DNA of 64,000 nucleotides, taken from positions 419,916 to 483,915 of the forward strand of contig UBTF01000012.1 in the NCBI GenBank assembly GCA_900468285.1, given 5' to 3'. The DNA is from Hyphomicrobiales bacterium. Lineage in GTDB: Bacteria > Pseudomonadota > Alphaproteobacteria > Rhizobiales > Rhizobiaceae. Of this stretch, positions 28,078 through 38,112 are shown piece after piece (position 1 is the first letter of the stretch; every line of letters starts with the position of its first letter). Under the pieces are notes generated by a model that ran no database searches, was not told the origin of the DNA, and was given only the letters and a program-made list of their open reading frames with translations. The position numbers and the translations under genes are program-made.

Positions 28078-28521
28078 ATGTGGTTTCTGATCAAGTCATC
28101 GATCTTCTTTTCGCTGGTGCTGGTAGCGCTCTCCTATTTCGGCGGCTCCGACAACAGCAATTCGCAGACATCACAGATGAACGTTGCAGGCGCCGTTTCG
28201 GCTGCCAGCGAAGCCTACCGTTATGTCAGCGCCATCTGTGTTGAAAAGCCGGATGTTTGCGTCAAGGGCGCAGAGACATTTCATGCACTGGGCGAAAGGG
28301 CGCGTGAGGGTGCCAAGGTCGCCTATCAGCTGATCGATGCCCGGCTGGCTGGCACCAACCCCGATGAAAAGCTTGCCATTGCTGCCGAACCTGTCGAAAG
28401 CAGCGTGAGCGCACCGGCGCTGGAAAGCGTCGTGGCGCAGGACAGTGACGATTTGAGGACCGGTACCGTCATCAAGTCGCAGCCCTACGTTCCGATGCCA
28501 CAGCGCCGCCCCGTACCCTGA
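28078..28521 (+). CDS. DUF5330 family protein
   Basis: The 147-residue protein has an N-terminal membrane segment or signal (FLIKSSIFFSLVLVALSYF), a helical middle with two cysteines (YVSAICVEKPDVCVKG) and EGAKVAYQLIDARL, then a low-complexity tail with MPQRRPVP. This is the rhizobial DUF5330 pattern; the function is unknown. A strong terminator closes it about 100 bases downstream. Confidence 0.8.
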   Translation: MWFLIKSSIFFSLVLVALSYFGGSDNSNSQTSQMNVAGAVSAASEAYRYVSAICVEKPDVCVKGAETFHALGERAREGAKVAYQLIDARLAGTNPDEKLAIAAEPVESSVSAPALESVVAQDSDDLRTGTVIKSQPYVPMPQRRPVP

Positions 28522-28617
28522 TCGACCTTCCCGCTTTCCCATCTCAAAGGTTTGCATCCCCCCCTTGCGGCTCGATCATGGGCCGCCTGAGTGCCCACCT
28601 CGTTGGCCAAGTGCCAT

Positions 28618-28653
28618 GCCCTGCACGATTTGCGTCGTCGCAGGGCTTTTTTT
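28618..28653 (+). terminator. Intrinsic terminator after the DUF5330 gene
   Basis: GCCCTGC (28618-28624) pairs with GCAGGGC (28640-28646), with an inner ACGA/TCGT helix, and is followed by seven T. It separates the DUF5330 and sufE transcripts. Confidence 0.9.
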
Positions 28654-28777
28654 CGTTACTCCAACGGTTCAATTCGCGCCACGCTTGGCCTATATGCAGC
28701 GCAGGCGTCCTTTGCATGGCAATGCTGGGCACGACATGACGATGATGGACGCAGCTTTGACAATGGATACCGGACCG

Positions 28778-29194
28778 ATGACTTCTCTCGACAAGATCAT
28801 GGACGACTTCGCCTTTCTCGATGATTGGGAGGATCGCTATCGCTATGTGATCGAGCTGGGCAAGGCGCTGCCTGACCTCGCTGAGGAAAAGAAGACCGCC
28901 GACAACAAGGTGCAGGGCTGCGCAAGCCAGGTCTGGGTCGTGAGCCACAGCGATGGCGCCGCCGATCCCGTGTTGACGTTCGAGGGCGATTCGGACGCGC
29001 ATATCGTGCGCGGCCTCGTCGCCATCGTGCTGGCCGTCTATTCCGGCAAGCACGCCTCCGAAATTGCCAAGCTCGACGCCATCGAGATCTTTGGCAAGAT
29101 CGGCCTTGTGGAGCACCTGTCGGCCCAGAGAGCCAACGGGCTGCGCTCCATGGTCAACCGCATTCGTGCCGAAGCGCAGGTGCTGGCCGCCTGA
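28778..29194 (+). CDS. sufE: SufE-family cysteine desulfuration protein
   Basis: The 138-residue protein follows SufE closely: IMDDFAFLDDWEDRYRYVIELGK, then KVQGCASQVWV, whose Cys accepts sulfur from the desulfurase SufS, and VRGLVAIVLAVYSGK. SufE stimulates SufS and passes sulfur to Fe-S cluster assembly. The start MTSLDK is the usual family start, but the ribosome-binding site is poor and an ATG five codons upstream (28763) is possible. It faces the DUF6456 gene tail to tail with 12 bases between. Confidence 0.92.
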   Translation: MTSLDKIMDDFAFLDDWEDRYRYVIELGKALPDLAEEKKTADNKVQGCASQVWVVSHSDGAADPVLTFEGDSDAHIVRGLVAIVLAVYSGKHASEIAKLDAIEIFGKIGLVEHLSAQRANGLRSMVNRIRAEAQVLAA

Positions 29195-29206
29195 GGGCTC
29201 GACCGT

Positions 29207-30031
29207 TCATGGGAGCGGTCGATAATCCTGCGCGCCCCAATGGTGGCTCTGCCGTCTATGGGCGTTTGCCGGTGGCGGTGGCGAATAATGCCGGGCGAGC
29301 GCAAGAAGCGCGGTTCTGAGCATGAGCTTGGCAGAACGCACCGGCCATTGCCTTTCGCGCTCCACAAGCTCCAGACCTTTCTCGAAGCAGCACACATCGA
29401 TTGCGACGCCTGAAAGTTCAGGCCCCATGGCCTCGGCTGCTTTTGAAAAACGCAGGCGCGCCGCCATGGCGCTGTCGCTCAAGTCCTGGGCGGCGTTGTT
29501 GTGGCCCTTGACGCGGCTTGCGACCCTGGGCTCCCAGGAAGCCGTGACCCGCGGACTGAGCTGACCGCGATGAAAATCGCGCGCCAGCCTTTCGCCGGCA
29601 TCCACCGCTTCGGCAGGAAAGAAGCTTTCTCCACCGCGATCCTTCAGCCGTCCCAGCGCCAGCAAGGGAGAAGAGATGTCGTTGCGGCGCACGGTCTGCC
29701 GCACACCTTTGATCTCGACCGCCGCGACGTCACAGCGGCGATGCTGCTCCTGAAAGATTTCGTCGCGCTCCTTCACCATGGCGCGGCGCAGAAAGGCTGC
29801 GGCGGTTTCCTGTGCGGTAAGCCTGCCATTATCAACGCGCAGCAGGCCAGCCGATAGCCCTTCTTCCAGAACGGGGCGTTCGATCCGCCTCGCCTCGGAG
29901 CTCTCATCGATGACGACTTCGACATAGATGCCGCTATCCCTGAGGATTCCGGAACGACGTCCAAGAAGCCGCAGCAGCCTGACGAGCCCGTTGTGGATGG
30001 TCTGGTTCGGTGTTTTCTGATCCTTAGGCAT
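29207..30031 (-). CDS. DUF6456 domain protein
   Basis: The 274-residue soluble protein has an N-terminal half with [15 protein letters not shown] and a basic DNA-binding-like middle. The C-terminal half (NDISSPLLALGRLKDRGG, FFPAEAVDAGERLARDF, VDAGERL and LVERERQWPVRSAKLML) matches the rhizobial DUF6456 pattern. GGAGG precedes ATG 30031. It overlaps the stop of the DnaA-type HTH gene by 8 bases, so the two are made together and both may act on DNA. The biochemical role is not known. Confidence 0.75.
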   Translation of the reverse strand: MPKDQKTPNQTIHNGLVRLLRLLGRRSGILRDSGIYVEVVIDESSEARRIERPVLEEGLSAGLLRVDNGRLTAQETAAAFLRRAMVKERDEIFQEQHRRCDVAAVEIKGVRQTVRRNDISSPLLALGRLKDRGGESFFPAEAVDAGERLARDFHRGQLSPRVTASWEPRVASRVKGHNNAAQDLSDSAMAARLRFSKAAEAMGPELSGVAIDVCCFEKGLELVERERQWPVRSAKLMLRTALLALARHYSPPPPANAHRRQSHHWGAQDYRPLP

Positions 30032-30437
30032 TGCCACCTCCCCGCAACGTTTCAAGAAGAGGCTTTACCTGTTCTTCCACGCTATCGACGAAAGCATCAT
30101 ATCCTTCGTCGTCTCTCAGATCCTCAACGCGCTGGCAGGCAATGCTGACGCTGGAGCGATCGCGACCGAAGCAGAGGGCAAGATCAGCAATGGGAAGAGA
30201 CAGCGTCACATGGCAGACGTAAAGCGCGATCTGGCGAATGTGCAGCATAGCGTGACGGCTGTTGCGCCGAAGCGCATCGCGACCAGCAATCTCAGCAAAG
30301 GCTTCATAGGTGATTTCACGCACGCGCTGGCACACAAGCCGGTGCTCAGCAGGCACAAATGGCGAAAAAGAACCGTCTTGCATTCTATATGGGGGATGGG
30401 GGGAAGCGCTCTCGCAGGGATCTGAACTGAGGGACAT
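30024..30437 (-). CDS. Stand-alone DnaA domain IV-like DNA-binding protein
   Basis: The 137-residue protein contains only the DnaA C-terminal helix-turn-helix type: RQIALYVCHVTLSLPIADLALCFGRDRSSVSIACQRV, where FGRDRSSVSIA corresponds to the DnaA-box-reading signature GRDHTTV.A. It has no AAA+ domain, so it cannot be an initiator itself. It could compete for DnaA boxes or regulate transcription. AGGAG lies 7 bases before the ATG. It is coupled to DUF6456 and sits between ros and sufE. Confidence 0.8.
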   Translation of the reverse strand: MSLSSDPCESASPHPPYRMQDGSFSPFVPAEHRLVCQRVREITYEAFAEIAGRDALRRNSRHAMLHIRQIALYVCHVTLSLPIADLALCFGRDRSSVSIACQRVEDLRDDEGYDAFVDSVEEQVKPLLETLRGGGNA

Positions 30438-30586
30438 ATCGTAACTCCTGGTGTAATAGGAATTAATTCATACACCAAGCGTTCAGCCGCTGCAATCCAC
30501 CAAATGAAATCGCGAAATCACAAGGTGGCGAGCCAAATGACCTACGAATTAAGGATTATTTTCTTATTCTGGCCGCAATACGCCAT

Positions 30587-30615
30587 AAAAAAAGCCGGTC
30601 ACGAGGACCGGCTTT
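30587..30615 (-). terminator. Intrinsic terminator of ros
   Basis: A perfect 10-base stem (30591-30600 with 30606-30615, ACGAG loop on the plus strand) is followed, reading leftward, by a T-run opposite the A-tract ending at 30593. It lies 22 bases after the ros stop. Confidence 0.9.
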
Positions 30616-30637
30616 CTTGATGCAGCAATACGAGAGA

Positions 30638-31066
30638 TCAACGGCCGGACTTGCGGCGCTGGCCCAGACCCATTTCCTTGGCGAGGCGCGAACGCGCTTC
30701 TGCATAGGCCGGTGCGACCATTGGATAGTCCACTGGAAGATCCCACTTTTCCCGATATTCTTCCGGCGTGATGCTGTGATGCGTTGTCAAGTGACGCTTC
30801 AGCGACTTGAACGAACCGCCACATTCCAGGCAGATGATCTGATCATCCTGAACCGACTTGCGCACGGAGACCGCTGGCTTCTGCTTCTCGACACTAACGG
30901 CAGCTACCGTTGGGGTGGAGGTGCCGCTGAGCGCCGTGTGCACATCGGAAATAAGGCCGGGAAGCTCCGTAACCGGAACGACGTGGTGGCTAACATAGGC
31001 AGCAACGATATCCGCAGTCAGCTCGACCAGCAGATCTTGAGCGCCGCCGTATGTAGTTTCCGTCAT
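30638..31066 (-). CDS. ros: Ros/MucR-family zinc-finger transcriptional regulator
   Basis: The 142-residue protein reads [20 protein letters not shown] and later [34 protein letters not shown] and a final LGQRRKSGR, close to Agrobacterium Ros as I remember it. The single prokaryotic zinc finger uses C79, C82, H92 and H97. Ros represses virC/virD, ipt and exopolysaccharide genes and its own promoter by binding AT-rich sites. AGGAG lies about 9 bases before the ATG. It is monocistronic with a strong terminator, and a 417-base AT-rich upstream region is a natural place for autoregulation. Confidence 0.95.
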   Translation of the reverse strand: MTETTYGGAQDLLVELTADIVAAYVSHHVVPVTELPGLISDVHTALSGTSTPTVAAVSVEKQKPAVSVRKSVQDDQIICLECGGSFKSLKRHLTTHHSITPEEYREKWDLPVDYPMVAPAYAEARSRLAKEMGLGQRRKSGR

Positions 31067-31483
31067 TTATATGTCTCCTGTTCATGTCTTCACAAGCAAC
31101 GGACAGACCGCCTGCACGTGAAACGAAGTTAACCCAGCCCACTGATTTGCGTCTGCTGTGAAAACTTATTCCCCATTACATCTATAAAGATGCGGAGAAA
31201 AATTCTTGCAACAACTGCGTGAAACGCCAGATATATCCCGATATTCTCGCGAGAACTTAGATTAGCCATTATTCAAATGCCCAACCGGAATATCTATAAC
31301 GTAAGACGCAAATCAACATCATCTACTTTACCTGACGTGGATAGCACCAAACCAAAAAAAGTCCAATTATTATTTCGGAATAATTGAGACGAAAAACGGC
31401 CTATTCTATCTATAAAAAATCACAGGTAACAAAATAAGGATGTATGTCTGATCGCTGATCAAGTCGATGCGTGAGAAATAACG
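31067..31483. promoter_or_regulatory. AT-rich region upstream of ros and downstream of the mrp operon
   Basis: These 417 bases have no gene. The part nearest ros should hold its promoter and AT-rich autoregulatory site, but I cannot pin down a Ros box. The distal part holds a terminator-like hairpin for the mrp transcript (see 31354-31386). Confidence 0.45.
31354..31386 (-). terminator. AT-rich terminator-like hairpin after mrpG
   Basis: CAATTATT (31364-31371) and AATAATTG (31379-31386) form a perfect 8-base stem with a 7-base loop; reading leftward it is followed after 3 bases by seven T. The stem is weak, so it could also be a protein-binding palindrome. It lies 98 bases past the mrpG stop. 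Confidence 0.5.
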
Positions 31484-31825
31484 TCAGTTCAACTTCCGGT
31501 CTGCTTCCATATCATCCAAAGTGGTTACTTCAGCCAGGCGATATCCCACTTTGTGGGCAGCTTTCGCAAGCAAATGTGCAGATACTGGGGCGGTCAACAC
31601 AACAAAAAAGATACCTGCCAGAGAACGCGCCAAAATAGAAACGTCGAGCGCGTTTATACCCACGGCAAGAAGAAGCAGTCCTGAACCGACAGTTCCTGCC
31701 TTGGAGGCAGCGTGCATCCGAGTATAGAGGTCTGGAAACCGGTTAATACCAATGGCGGCAGTCAGTGAGAAAAACGCACCCGCCGTAAGGAGAAAAACCA
31801 CGGGAATGGCAGTAAACCAGGTCAT
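31484..31825 (-). CDS. mrpG: Mrp Na+/H+ antiporter subunit G
   Basis: The 113-residue protein has three hydrophobic helices with the MrpG/PhaG/MnhG pattern ([56 protein letters not shown]). The ATG at 31825 overlaps the mrpF stop by 4 bases. It is the last gene of the seven-gene antiporter operon; the subunit is needed for complex assembly and cation export in alkaline or saline conditions. Confidence 0.95.
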   Translation of the reverse strand: MTWFTAIPVVFLLTAGAFFSLTAAIGINRFPDLYTRMHAASKAGTVGSGLLLLAVGINALDVSILARSLAGIFFVVLTAPVSAHLLAKAAHKVGYRLAEVTTLDDMEADRKLN

Positions 31826-32211
31826 GACCGAGGTTTCCTTCTTGCTTTGCTTGGCGACTTGGCGCGTCTGGCAGCGGCCTTGGGCGAGACGATATCCGTA
31901 CCATCCAGAACCTCCCTGCCCCGGTGCTCGGGACCCGGCGTTCGCGACAGAACGAAACGCGCAAACGCAACTGTGGCGAGAAAGCCCACGAGACAAAGCG
32001 AGATGGCAATGTCGACATACAGCTTGTAACCCGTACGGATGGCGATAACAGCCAAAAAGCCGATGGCGATCCCCACAAGCATATCCAGCGCCACAACCCT
32101 GTCTGGCAAGGTCGGACCGACGACGACGCGAAAAACGGTCAGCAGGAAGGCGACGGAAAGAATGGCCGAGGCAAAAATTGTGGCGAAGGAGACAAGGGTT
32201 TCGGGTGTCAT
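31822..32211 (-). CDS. mrpF: Mrp Na+/H+ antiporter subunit F
   Basis: The 129-residue protein has three membrane helices with the signature [19 protein letters not shown] and a final [16 protein letters not shown] basic Arg/Ser-rich tail of about 35 residues (from TPGPEHRG on) extends beyond the usual end of roughly 90-100 residues. Both ends overlap neighbours by 4 bases (mrpE, mrpG). Confidence 0.95.
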   Translation of the reverse strand: MTPETLVSFATIFASAILSVAFLLTVFRVVVGPTLPDRVVALDMLVGIAIGFLAVIAIRTGYKLYVDIAISLCLVGFLATVAFARFVLSRTPGPEHRGREVLDGTDIVSPKAAARRAKSPSKARRKPRS

Positions 32212-32687
32212 TTGCGGAACGCCTCCATGATTCGCCGTTCGAATCCATCGGCAATCGAACGCTTCGTCGCTTCGACATCGCTGCAATCGAGCGCGTGGAC
32301 GTAAAGTTTCGAACGATCTTCGGACACATCGACGGACAAGGTACCGGGCGTCAGCGTGATGAGATTGGCAAGCAGGGTAATTTCAAAATCGGTGTCGAGC
32401 TTCAGCGGATAGGCGAAAATGCCGGGCTTCAGCTCCATTTTAGGCGTGAGCACGAGTCTGGCCACCGTCCAAGCCGACAGGGCAAGCTCCTTGAGGAACA
32501 ACAGGGCGAGGAACAGGATTGCCGGAACGCGCCGCCAATAGGTGCTGCTCTCGCTCCACTGGTGACGCACCATCGAAAGCGACAGGGCGGCGACCACGAC
32601 GCCGAAGACGAGGTTTGGGATCGTAAAACTGCCGGATATGGCCAGCCAGACGATGGTGAACAGCAAGCCCGGTAGAAACAGCTTCAT
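32208..32687 (-). CDS. mrpE: Mrp Na+/H+ antiporter subunit E
   Basis: The 159-residue protein shows the MrpE pattern: [22 protein letters not shown], two N-terminal helices, a third near 62-80 and a cytoplasmic domain with [26 protein letters not shown] 32687 overlaps the mrpD stop. An upstream in-frame extension exists but lies inside mrpD and is not used. Confidence 0.95.
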   Translation of the reverse strand: MKLFLPGLLFTIVWLAISGSFTIPNLVFGVVVAALSLSMVRHQWSESSTYWRRVPAILFLALLFLKELALSAWTVARLVLTPKMELKPGIFAYPLKLDTDFEITLLANLITLTPGTLSVDVSEDRSKLYVHALDCSDVEATKRSIADGFERRIMEAFRK

Positions 32688-34246
32688 CGGATGGCTCCTT
32701 GCGGAAAGACCGAGCGGATATAGGCGGCGGGGTCGGCAAGGCCGTCTGCGGCGCGCTGGCTGAGCGTGATGATGCTTTCCGGAAACAGGCCGAAGATAAC
32801 GACCAGCAGCGTCAGCCCAACGACAGGCATCAGGCCCGGCGGATTGGCGACGGCTGGAACCTGCTTCATGCCGGCGGGAGACGGACGCCAGAAACACAGA
32901 AGGAATGCGCGGGCGAGCGCTATCATGCACAGAAAGCCGGACACCAGAATTGCCGCCGCCAGCCACCATGCGCCGATATCGATGGCGGATTTGGTCAGCA
33001 TTGCCTTTGGCCAGAAGCCGGAGAATGGCGGCAGACCGGAGGCCGCAAAGAACAGGGCCAGCGTCATGGCGGAAAACCATGGCGCCTTACCATAGAGGCC
33101 GCTGAGGTCCGACAGCGTCCATGCTCCGCCGATGCGGGCTGCGTGACCAATGACGAGGTAGAGCGCTGTCATGACCACGACGGAATTGAGAGCGTAAAAC
33201 ACCGCTCCGCCCACGGCCGAGGGTGAGCCTATCGCCACACCGGCCATCATGGTGCCGATACCGGAGATGACGACATAGCCCAGCATTCGCCGCAGGTCGT
33301 TCTGTGCCAGAGCCCCCAGCGCGCCTGAAAGCATGGTCAGAACAGCAACGGCCGCGATGACGAGGCTCAGCTCTTCCCGCTGAACCGGAAAGAGCATGAT
33401 CATCACCCGCAGCAACGCATAGACGCCAACCTTGGTCAAAAGGCCGCCGAACAGCGCGGAAACGACAATCTTCGGCGTGTGATAGGACGCCGGAAGCCAG
33501 AAGTTGACCGGAAAGGCCGCCGCCTTCATGGCAAATGCCAGGGCAAACAGCGACGCCAGCGTCATCAGGGGCGCCTGCTGATCCGCCTGCGTCACCTTGA
33601 TTGCGATATCGGCCATGTTGAGCGTGCCGAAGATGGCGTAGAGATAACCGACGGCAATGAGGAACAGCGTGGTACCGATGAGGTTCAGCACCGCATATTT
33701 CAATGCGCCGTCGATCTGTTCCCGGGTCGAGCCCAGCACGATGAGACCGAAGGAGGAGACCAGCAGCACTTCGAACCAGACATAGAGGTTGAAGATGTCG
33801 CCGGTCAGAAACGCGCCGGTGACGCCGGCCATCAGGAGCATCAGAAAGGGATAGAAGCCGTAGCGTCTGCCGGTTTCATCGATTTCGGTGCGGGCGTGTA
33901 CCGCGCAGGCAAGCGCTGCGAGCGCCCCGGCCAGCGCAAGCACCGTTCCGGTAAGATCCGCCGTGAATGCGATGCCGAAGGGCGGAAGCCAGCGCCCCAT
34001 GACCATGGTGAAAGGTCCATCTGTCGCCACCTTCCACAGAAGGGCCGCATCGATCACCACCAGCGCCAGCAACCCGGCAATGGCGATGGCTGCGTGAAGC
34101 CGGGTGGAGTGACGCACCATCATCAGCACAGCGCCAAGGCCGATGCAGAGCGCGACGGGCAGAATGATCAGCCAGTCGGCAAGCGGTGTCGTCTGCGCAA
34201 CGAGGGCTGCGGAAAGATCGATGGCGGGAGAACCGGAAGCGGCCAT
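32684..34246 (-). CDS. mrpD: Mrp Na+/H+ antiporter subunit D
   Basis: The 520-residue polytopic protein is homologous to the NuoM/NuoN proton-pumping subunits of complex I. It has about 14 helices, the conserved YVWFEVLLVSSFGLIVLG helix with its key Glu, a Lys in the KAAAFPVNFWLP helix, and ALFGGLLTKVGVYALLR. It forms one of the two ion-path subunits of the antiporter with MrpA. A 17-base gap from mrpC is the largest in the operon. Confidence 0.96.
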   Translation of the reverse strand: MAASGSPAIDLSAALVAQTTPLADWLIILPVALCIGLGAVLMMVRHSTRLHAAIAIAGLLALVVIDAALLWKVATDGPFTMVMGRWLPPFGIAFTADLTGTVLALAGALAALACAVHARTEIDETGRRYGFYPFLMLLMAGVTGAFLTGDIFNLYVWFEVLLVSSFGLIVLGSTREQIDGALKYAVLNLIGTTLFLIAVGYLYAIFGTLNMADIAIKVTQADQQAPLMTLASLFALAFAMKAAAFPVNFWLPASYHTPKIVVSALFGGLLTKVGVYALLRVMIMLFPVQREELSLVIAAVAVLTMLSGALGALAQNDLRRMLGYVVISGIGTMMAGVAIGSPSAVGGAVFYALNSVVVMTALYLVIGHAARIGGAWTLSDLSGLYGKAPWFSAMTLALFFAASGLPPFSGFWPKAMLTKSAIDIGAWWLAAAILVSGFLCMIALARAFLLCFWRPSPAGMKQVPAVANPPGLMPVVGLTLLVVIFGLFPESIITLSQRAADGLADPAAYIRSVFPQGAIR

Positions 34247-34263
34247 GGGTATTTAATCCGTTC

Positions 34264-34641
34264 TCAATATCCGAGCGGCGGAAGCGGCTCACGAACCGGC
34301 TCCGCTGCGCGCATTTCATGGGTGTCATCCGTTTTCAATTCCTGGAAAGCCCGCCAGACCAGCACCAGCAGAAAACAGAAGAAGCAGAAGGAGATGACGA
34401 TGGCTGTCAGGATGAGCGCCTGAGGCAGCGGGTTGGCCGTGGTTGCGGCCAGCACATCCTCGCCTGCGCCGATGATGGGCGGCACTTCGCGCGTCAGCCT
34501 TCCTGCGGTCAGCAGCAACAGATTGACGGCATTGCCCATGATGGCGATGCCCAGCAACAGGCGCACGCTATGGCGCGACAGCATGAGATAGATGCCCGCT
34601 GCGAAAAACAGTCCGACAAGGATCGAAAAAACCGGTTCCAT
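34264..34641 (-). CDS. mrpC: Mrp Na+/H+ antiporter subunit C
   Basis: The 125-residue protein has three helices and the NuoK-like signature (GIYLMLSRHSVRLLLGIAIMGNAVNLLLL). The last 20 residues are polar and rich in Glu and Pro. Its start overlaps the mrpB stop (TGATG). Confidence 0.95.
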   Translation of the reverse strand: MEPVFSILVGLFFAAGIYLMLSRHSVRLLLGIAIMGNAVNLLLLTAGRLTREVPPIIGAGEDVLAATTANPLPQALILTAIVISFCFFCFLLVLVWRAFQELKTDDTHEMRAAEPVREPLPPLGY

Positions 34642-35060
34642 CAGTCACGATCCCTTTCTTCCAGTGCAAGCGCAATGGAGGTGAAGCCGCCGACGACAAC
34701 CAGATAGACCCCGATATCGAAGGAGATGACGGTGGCGAGCGGCACTTCGACACCCAGCAGGCTTGGATAGATCCAGAGCCCGGTCATGAAGGGCACGCCC
34801 ATGAAGGCGGAGACCATGCCGGAAAGCGTTGCCACAAGTAGACCGAAAGCGGAAATGGACAGGGGATGAAAGATGATGGCCCTGCGAACGGCCTCAACGC
34901 CATAGGCGATGCCATAAATTGCAAAGGCCGAAACCGCGATCAGCCCGCCAATGAACCCGCCGCCGGGCTCATTATGGCCGCGCAACAGCACGAAAATGGA
35001 AAACAGAACCATGAGGCTGGTAATGACCGGGGCGACGGTGCGCAGGATAACCGTGTTCAT
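34641..35060 (-). CDS. mrpB: Mrp Na+/H+ antiporter subunit B
   Basis: The 139-residue protein has four helices and the MnhB signature ([30 protein letters not shown]). Its presence as a separate gene shows a complete seven-subunit operon, not the six-gene type in which A and B are fused. It overlaps mrpA by 4 bases. Confidence 0.95.
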   Translation of the reverse strand: MNTVILRTVAPVITSLMVLFSIFVLLRGHNEPGGGFIGGLIAVSAFAIYGIAYGVEAVRRAIIFHPLSISAFGLLVATLSGMVSAFMGVPFMTGLWIYPSLLGVEVPLATVISFDIGVYLVVVGGFTSIALALEERDRD

Positions 35061-37417
35061 GCCTTGCCCTCCCCTTTTTGCTCACCCTTCAAGGGTTTGC
35101 CACCTGTTCGGATGCGGATGAGCGCGAGGATGGCAAGCCCGGTGACCATGACCACGGCAATCTCACCCAGCGTGTCCGTTCCGCGAAAATCCACGATGAT
35201 GACGTTGACGACATTGTTGCCATGCGCGATGACCTTCGAATAGGCACCGAAAAAGTCGCTGAGGCTGTTGTTGAAGGTTTGCTCCGTGGCTTTCAGCAGC
35301 AGAAGCGCAAAGCCCGTGCCACAGGCAAGCGCGATTGTTCCATCCAGCAGCTTCTGCCCGCGGTGACGATGATCGGTAGGCGACAGCCGCAGTCGCGTCA
35401 TGACCAGCGTCAGGATGACGACGGACAGGGTTTCGACCATGAACTGCGTGAACGACAGATCCGGCGCGCCAAACAGCAGGAAAAGCACGGCCACAGCAAA
35501 ACCCTGAATGCCAAGCGCAATGATAGCGCTCAGGCGGCTCGATGCCGTAAGCACGGCGCCAAGACCGATGACGGCGATGACGACGAAGGCGGCTTCGTGG
35601 AGCTGAATGCCACCCGGCCAGGCGGGCATGGCCGGGAACTCGTCATAGGCATACATCGGCACCAGCAGCACAAGGGCGATGATGGCAAAGGTGGCGGTGA
35701 CGTAGAATTCCAGCTTGCCCGGCTGCAAGAGCCGCGTGATGGAGAAGGACAGCCTGACGAGGCCGCGCATGACGGCATCGAATGCTTTATCCGGGCCCGG
35801 TCCGGCGGCCAGCAGCGCACGCGTCACATGGTGGCGGGCGGTGGCAAGCTTGGTATAGACCATCACCCCAAGCGCGACCGTGAACAGCGACAGTGCCAAT
35901 GGCACGCCGATATGCGGAATGAGAGAAATATCCATCGGACGATTTTCGCCTGCGATGGCCGAGGCCGTGGGAACCGAGATGACCGCGTGAAAGGCACCGG
36001 AAAACAGCGCAGCGACCAAGCCGCCAAGCGCCAGGGCCGCAGGACCGAGCCACATGAGAACGGGCGCTTCATGGGCATGTTTTGGCGTTTTCGAGGGCTT
36101 GCCGACAAAGGGTTTCAGGGCAACCGCAAAGGCGACCGCCAGCATCAGCGCATTTCCAACCACGGCAACAACGGTAAAGAGAATGGAGCGCGGATCGGGA
36201 TGCGCAAGCGCATAATAGATTTCTTCCTTCGCCAGAAAGCCCAGGAAGGGTGGCAGGCCCGCCATGGAAAGGGCGGCGGCCAATGCGGCGATGAAGGTGA
36301 TGGGCATGGCCTTGCGCAGACCGCCAAGCTTCGTGACATCCCGCGTGCCCGCCTCATGGTCTATGATCCCTGCGACCATGAACAGCGCGCCCTTGAACAG
36401 CGAATGGGCCACCAGATAAAGCACTGCCGCTTCAATAGCATGTTCTGAGCCGAAGCCGACCAGCATGACCAGCAGGCCGAGCGATGACACGGTGGTATAG
36501 GCCAGCATCAGCTTGAGATCCGTCTGCCGGATGGCAAGGAATGCGCCCGTCAGCATGGTCAGCCCGCCGAAGAAGGGCAGAAGGATTTCCCAGGCAGCCG
36601 TTTCGCCCATGACCGGGTTCAGCCGCATGAGCAGATAGACACCTGCCTTGACCATGGTGGCCGAGTGAAGATAGGCCGAAACCGGCGTCGGTGCCTCCAT
36701 GGCATTGGGCAACCAGAAATGAAACGGAAACTGCGCCGACTTGGTAAATGCACCGCCAAGGACAAGTAGCAGCGTGGCGAAGTAGAAAGGGCTCTGGCGC
36801 AATATATCATCGCCGTGGACCAGCATGGAAAGCTGCGTCGTGCCGCTGATGTTCCAGATGAAGATGAGGCCTGCCAGAAGCGCCAGCCCGCCGCCCCCTG
36901 TTACCACCAGCGCCTGCAAAGCGGCCCGACGGGATGCCTCGCGGCGGTGATCGAAGCCGATGAGCAGGAAAGACGTGATGGAGGTCAGTTCCCAATAGAC
37001 GAAGAGCATCAGGAGGCTGTCGGACACGACGACACCGAGCATTGCGCCCATGAAGAGCAGGAGAAACGCCATGAAGCGTCCCTGCTGCGGATGTCCGTTC
37101 ATATAAGCGCCGGCATAAAGCACGATGAACGTGCCGATGCCGGTAATGAGCAGGGAAAAGGTCAGCGACAGGCCATCGAGGAACCATGAAAAGCTCAAAT
37201 TGAAGCTGGGAACCCAGACATAGCCGCCGGTGACGACTTCGCCTGCGGCAATCTCCGGCACGAAGCCGAGAAAATGGACGAAAGCCAGTGCGGGCGCCAG
37301 CGCCAGAAGCCATGCGCCATTCCGTCCCAGTTTTGCGACTGCCAGCGGGGCGCACAATGCTGTTATAAACGGCAAAAACAGCACAACGAATGTCAGCGAC
37401 GTGACATTGGCAATCAT
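35057..37417 (-). CDS. mrpA: Mrp Na+/H+ antiporter subunit A
   Basis: The 786-residue NuoL-like subunit has about 20 membrane helices: [49 protein letters not shown] with its key Lys, a C-terminal MbhD/DUF4040-type region ([21 protein letters not shown]) and an MbhE-like end ([20 protein letters not shown]). GGGAGA precedes the ATG. It heads the operon, whose promoter lies in the 200 bases shared with divergent msrB. The complex exchanges cytoplasmic Na+ or K+ for protons and supports pH and salt tolerance; rhizobial literature uses the name Pha. Confidence 0.95.
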   Translation of the reverse strand: MIANVTSLTFVVLFLPFITALCAPLAVAKLGRNGAWLLALAPALAFVHFLGFVPEIAAGEVVTGGYVWVPSFNLSFSWFLDGLSLTFSLLITGIGTFIVLYAGAYMNGHPQQGRFMAFLLLFMGAMLGVVVSDSLLMLFVYWELTSITSFLLIGFDHRREASRRAALQALVVTGGGGLALLAGLIFIWNISGTTQLSMLVHGDDILRQSPFYFATLLLVLGGAFTKSAQFPFHFWLPNAMEAPTPVSAYLHSATMVKAGVYLLMRLNPVMGETAAWEILLPFFGGLTMLTGAFLAIRQTDLKLMLAYTTVSSLGLLVMLVGFGSEHAIEAAVLYLVAHSLFKGALFMVAGIIDHEAGTRDVTKLGGLRKAMPITFIAALAAALSMAGLPPFLGFLAKEEIYYALAHPDPRSILFTVVAVVGNALMLAVAFAVALKPFVGKPSKTPKHAHEAPVLMWLGPAALALGGLVAALFSGAFHAVISVPTASAIAGENRPMDISLIPHIGVPLALSLFTVALGVMVYTKLATARHHVTRALLAAGPGPDKAFDAVMRGLVRLSFSITRLLQPGKLEFYVTATFAIIALVLLVPMYAYDEFPAMPAWPGGIQLHEAAFVVIAVIGLGAVLTASSRLSAIIALGIQGFAVAVLFLLFGAPDLSFTQFMVETLSVVILTLVMTRLRLSPTDHRHRGQKLLDGTIALACGTGFALLLLKATEQTFNNSLSDFFGAYSKVIAHGNNVVNVIIVDFRGTDTLGEIAVVMVTGLAILALIRIRTGGKPLKGEQKGEGKA

Positions 37418-37617
37418 CTTTTCTCCCAGCCCTGCCGTCGGTTACGGCTTTATCTCGTTGCCTTTCAATTAGGCCAAGGCGACATATACCTCAACCATTT
37501 TCGAATATGCGGGCAGTAACAAGGTCTTTATCCCCAACAACAGGCTCTTCGAAGACCTTTCCTCTTTTAACCGGGCAGCGACGATCCTATCTTAGGGACA
37601 AACGAAAGGATCTCCCG

Positions 37618-38028
37618 ATGAGCGATCTCAAATCTCCCAAAATCACCAAGTCCGATGCGCAGTGGCGCGAAGAGCTGACGCCAGAGCAGTTTCACATTTT
37701 GCGGGAACATGGCACGGAACGTCCCTTTACCGGGCCCTATTGGAATAGCACGGAGAAAGGGCTTTATCGTTGCGCCGCCTGCGATGAGCCGCTGTTTATT
37801 TCCGACACGAAATTCGACGCCGGTTGCGGTTGGCCAAGCTATTTCGAGCCGGTCAAGGCCGACGCCGTGACAGAGCATCGCGATACCGCCTTTGGAATGG
37901 TGCGCACGGAAATCCGCTGCGCCAATTGCGGCGGCCATCTGGGGCATGTCTTCCCGGACGGTCCACCGCCCACGGGCCTGCGCTACTGCATCAACGGCCA
38001 TTCCATGGTGTTTGAGCCGCAGGACTGA
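37618..38028 (+). CDS. msrB: Peptide-methionine (R)-S-oxide reductase MsrB
   Basis: The 136-residue enzyme has the family signatures: two Cys pairs binding structural zinc (CAAC and CANC), [30 protein letters not shown] with the catalytic Cys, and INGHSM. It repairs oxidised methionine in the R form. AAAGGA is 8 bases before ATG 37618. A strong terminator follows. Confidence 0.96.
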   Translation: MSDLKSPKITKSDAQWREELTPEQFHILREHGTERPFTGPYWNSTEKGLYRCAACDEPLFISDTKFDAGCGWPSYFEPVKADAVTEHRDTAFGMVRTEIRCANCGGHLGHVFPDGPPPTGLRYCINGHSMVFEPQD

Positions 38029-38042
38029 GTTCAAGCCAAACG

Positions 38043-38078
38043 AAAGCCGCCCTGCCTGAAAAGCGAGGCGGCTTTTTT
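38043..38078 (+). terminator. Intrinsic terminator after msrB
   Basis: AAAGCCGCC (38043-38051) pairs with GGCGGCTTT (38067-38075), continuing into a T-run to 38078. It probably also limits read-through into the convergent rhodanese gene. Confidence 0.9.
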
Positions 38079-38112
38079 GCTGTCCGCTTTTTGAAGCCGA
38101 AGGAGCCGAGGA

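Noticed and set aside
35078..36448. A 456-codon rightward frame across mrpA
   Set aside because: Polar, low-complexity translation opposite a polytopic membrane protein; classic antisense artefact.
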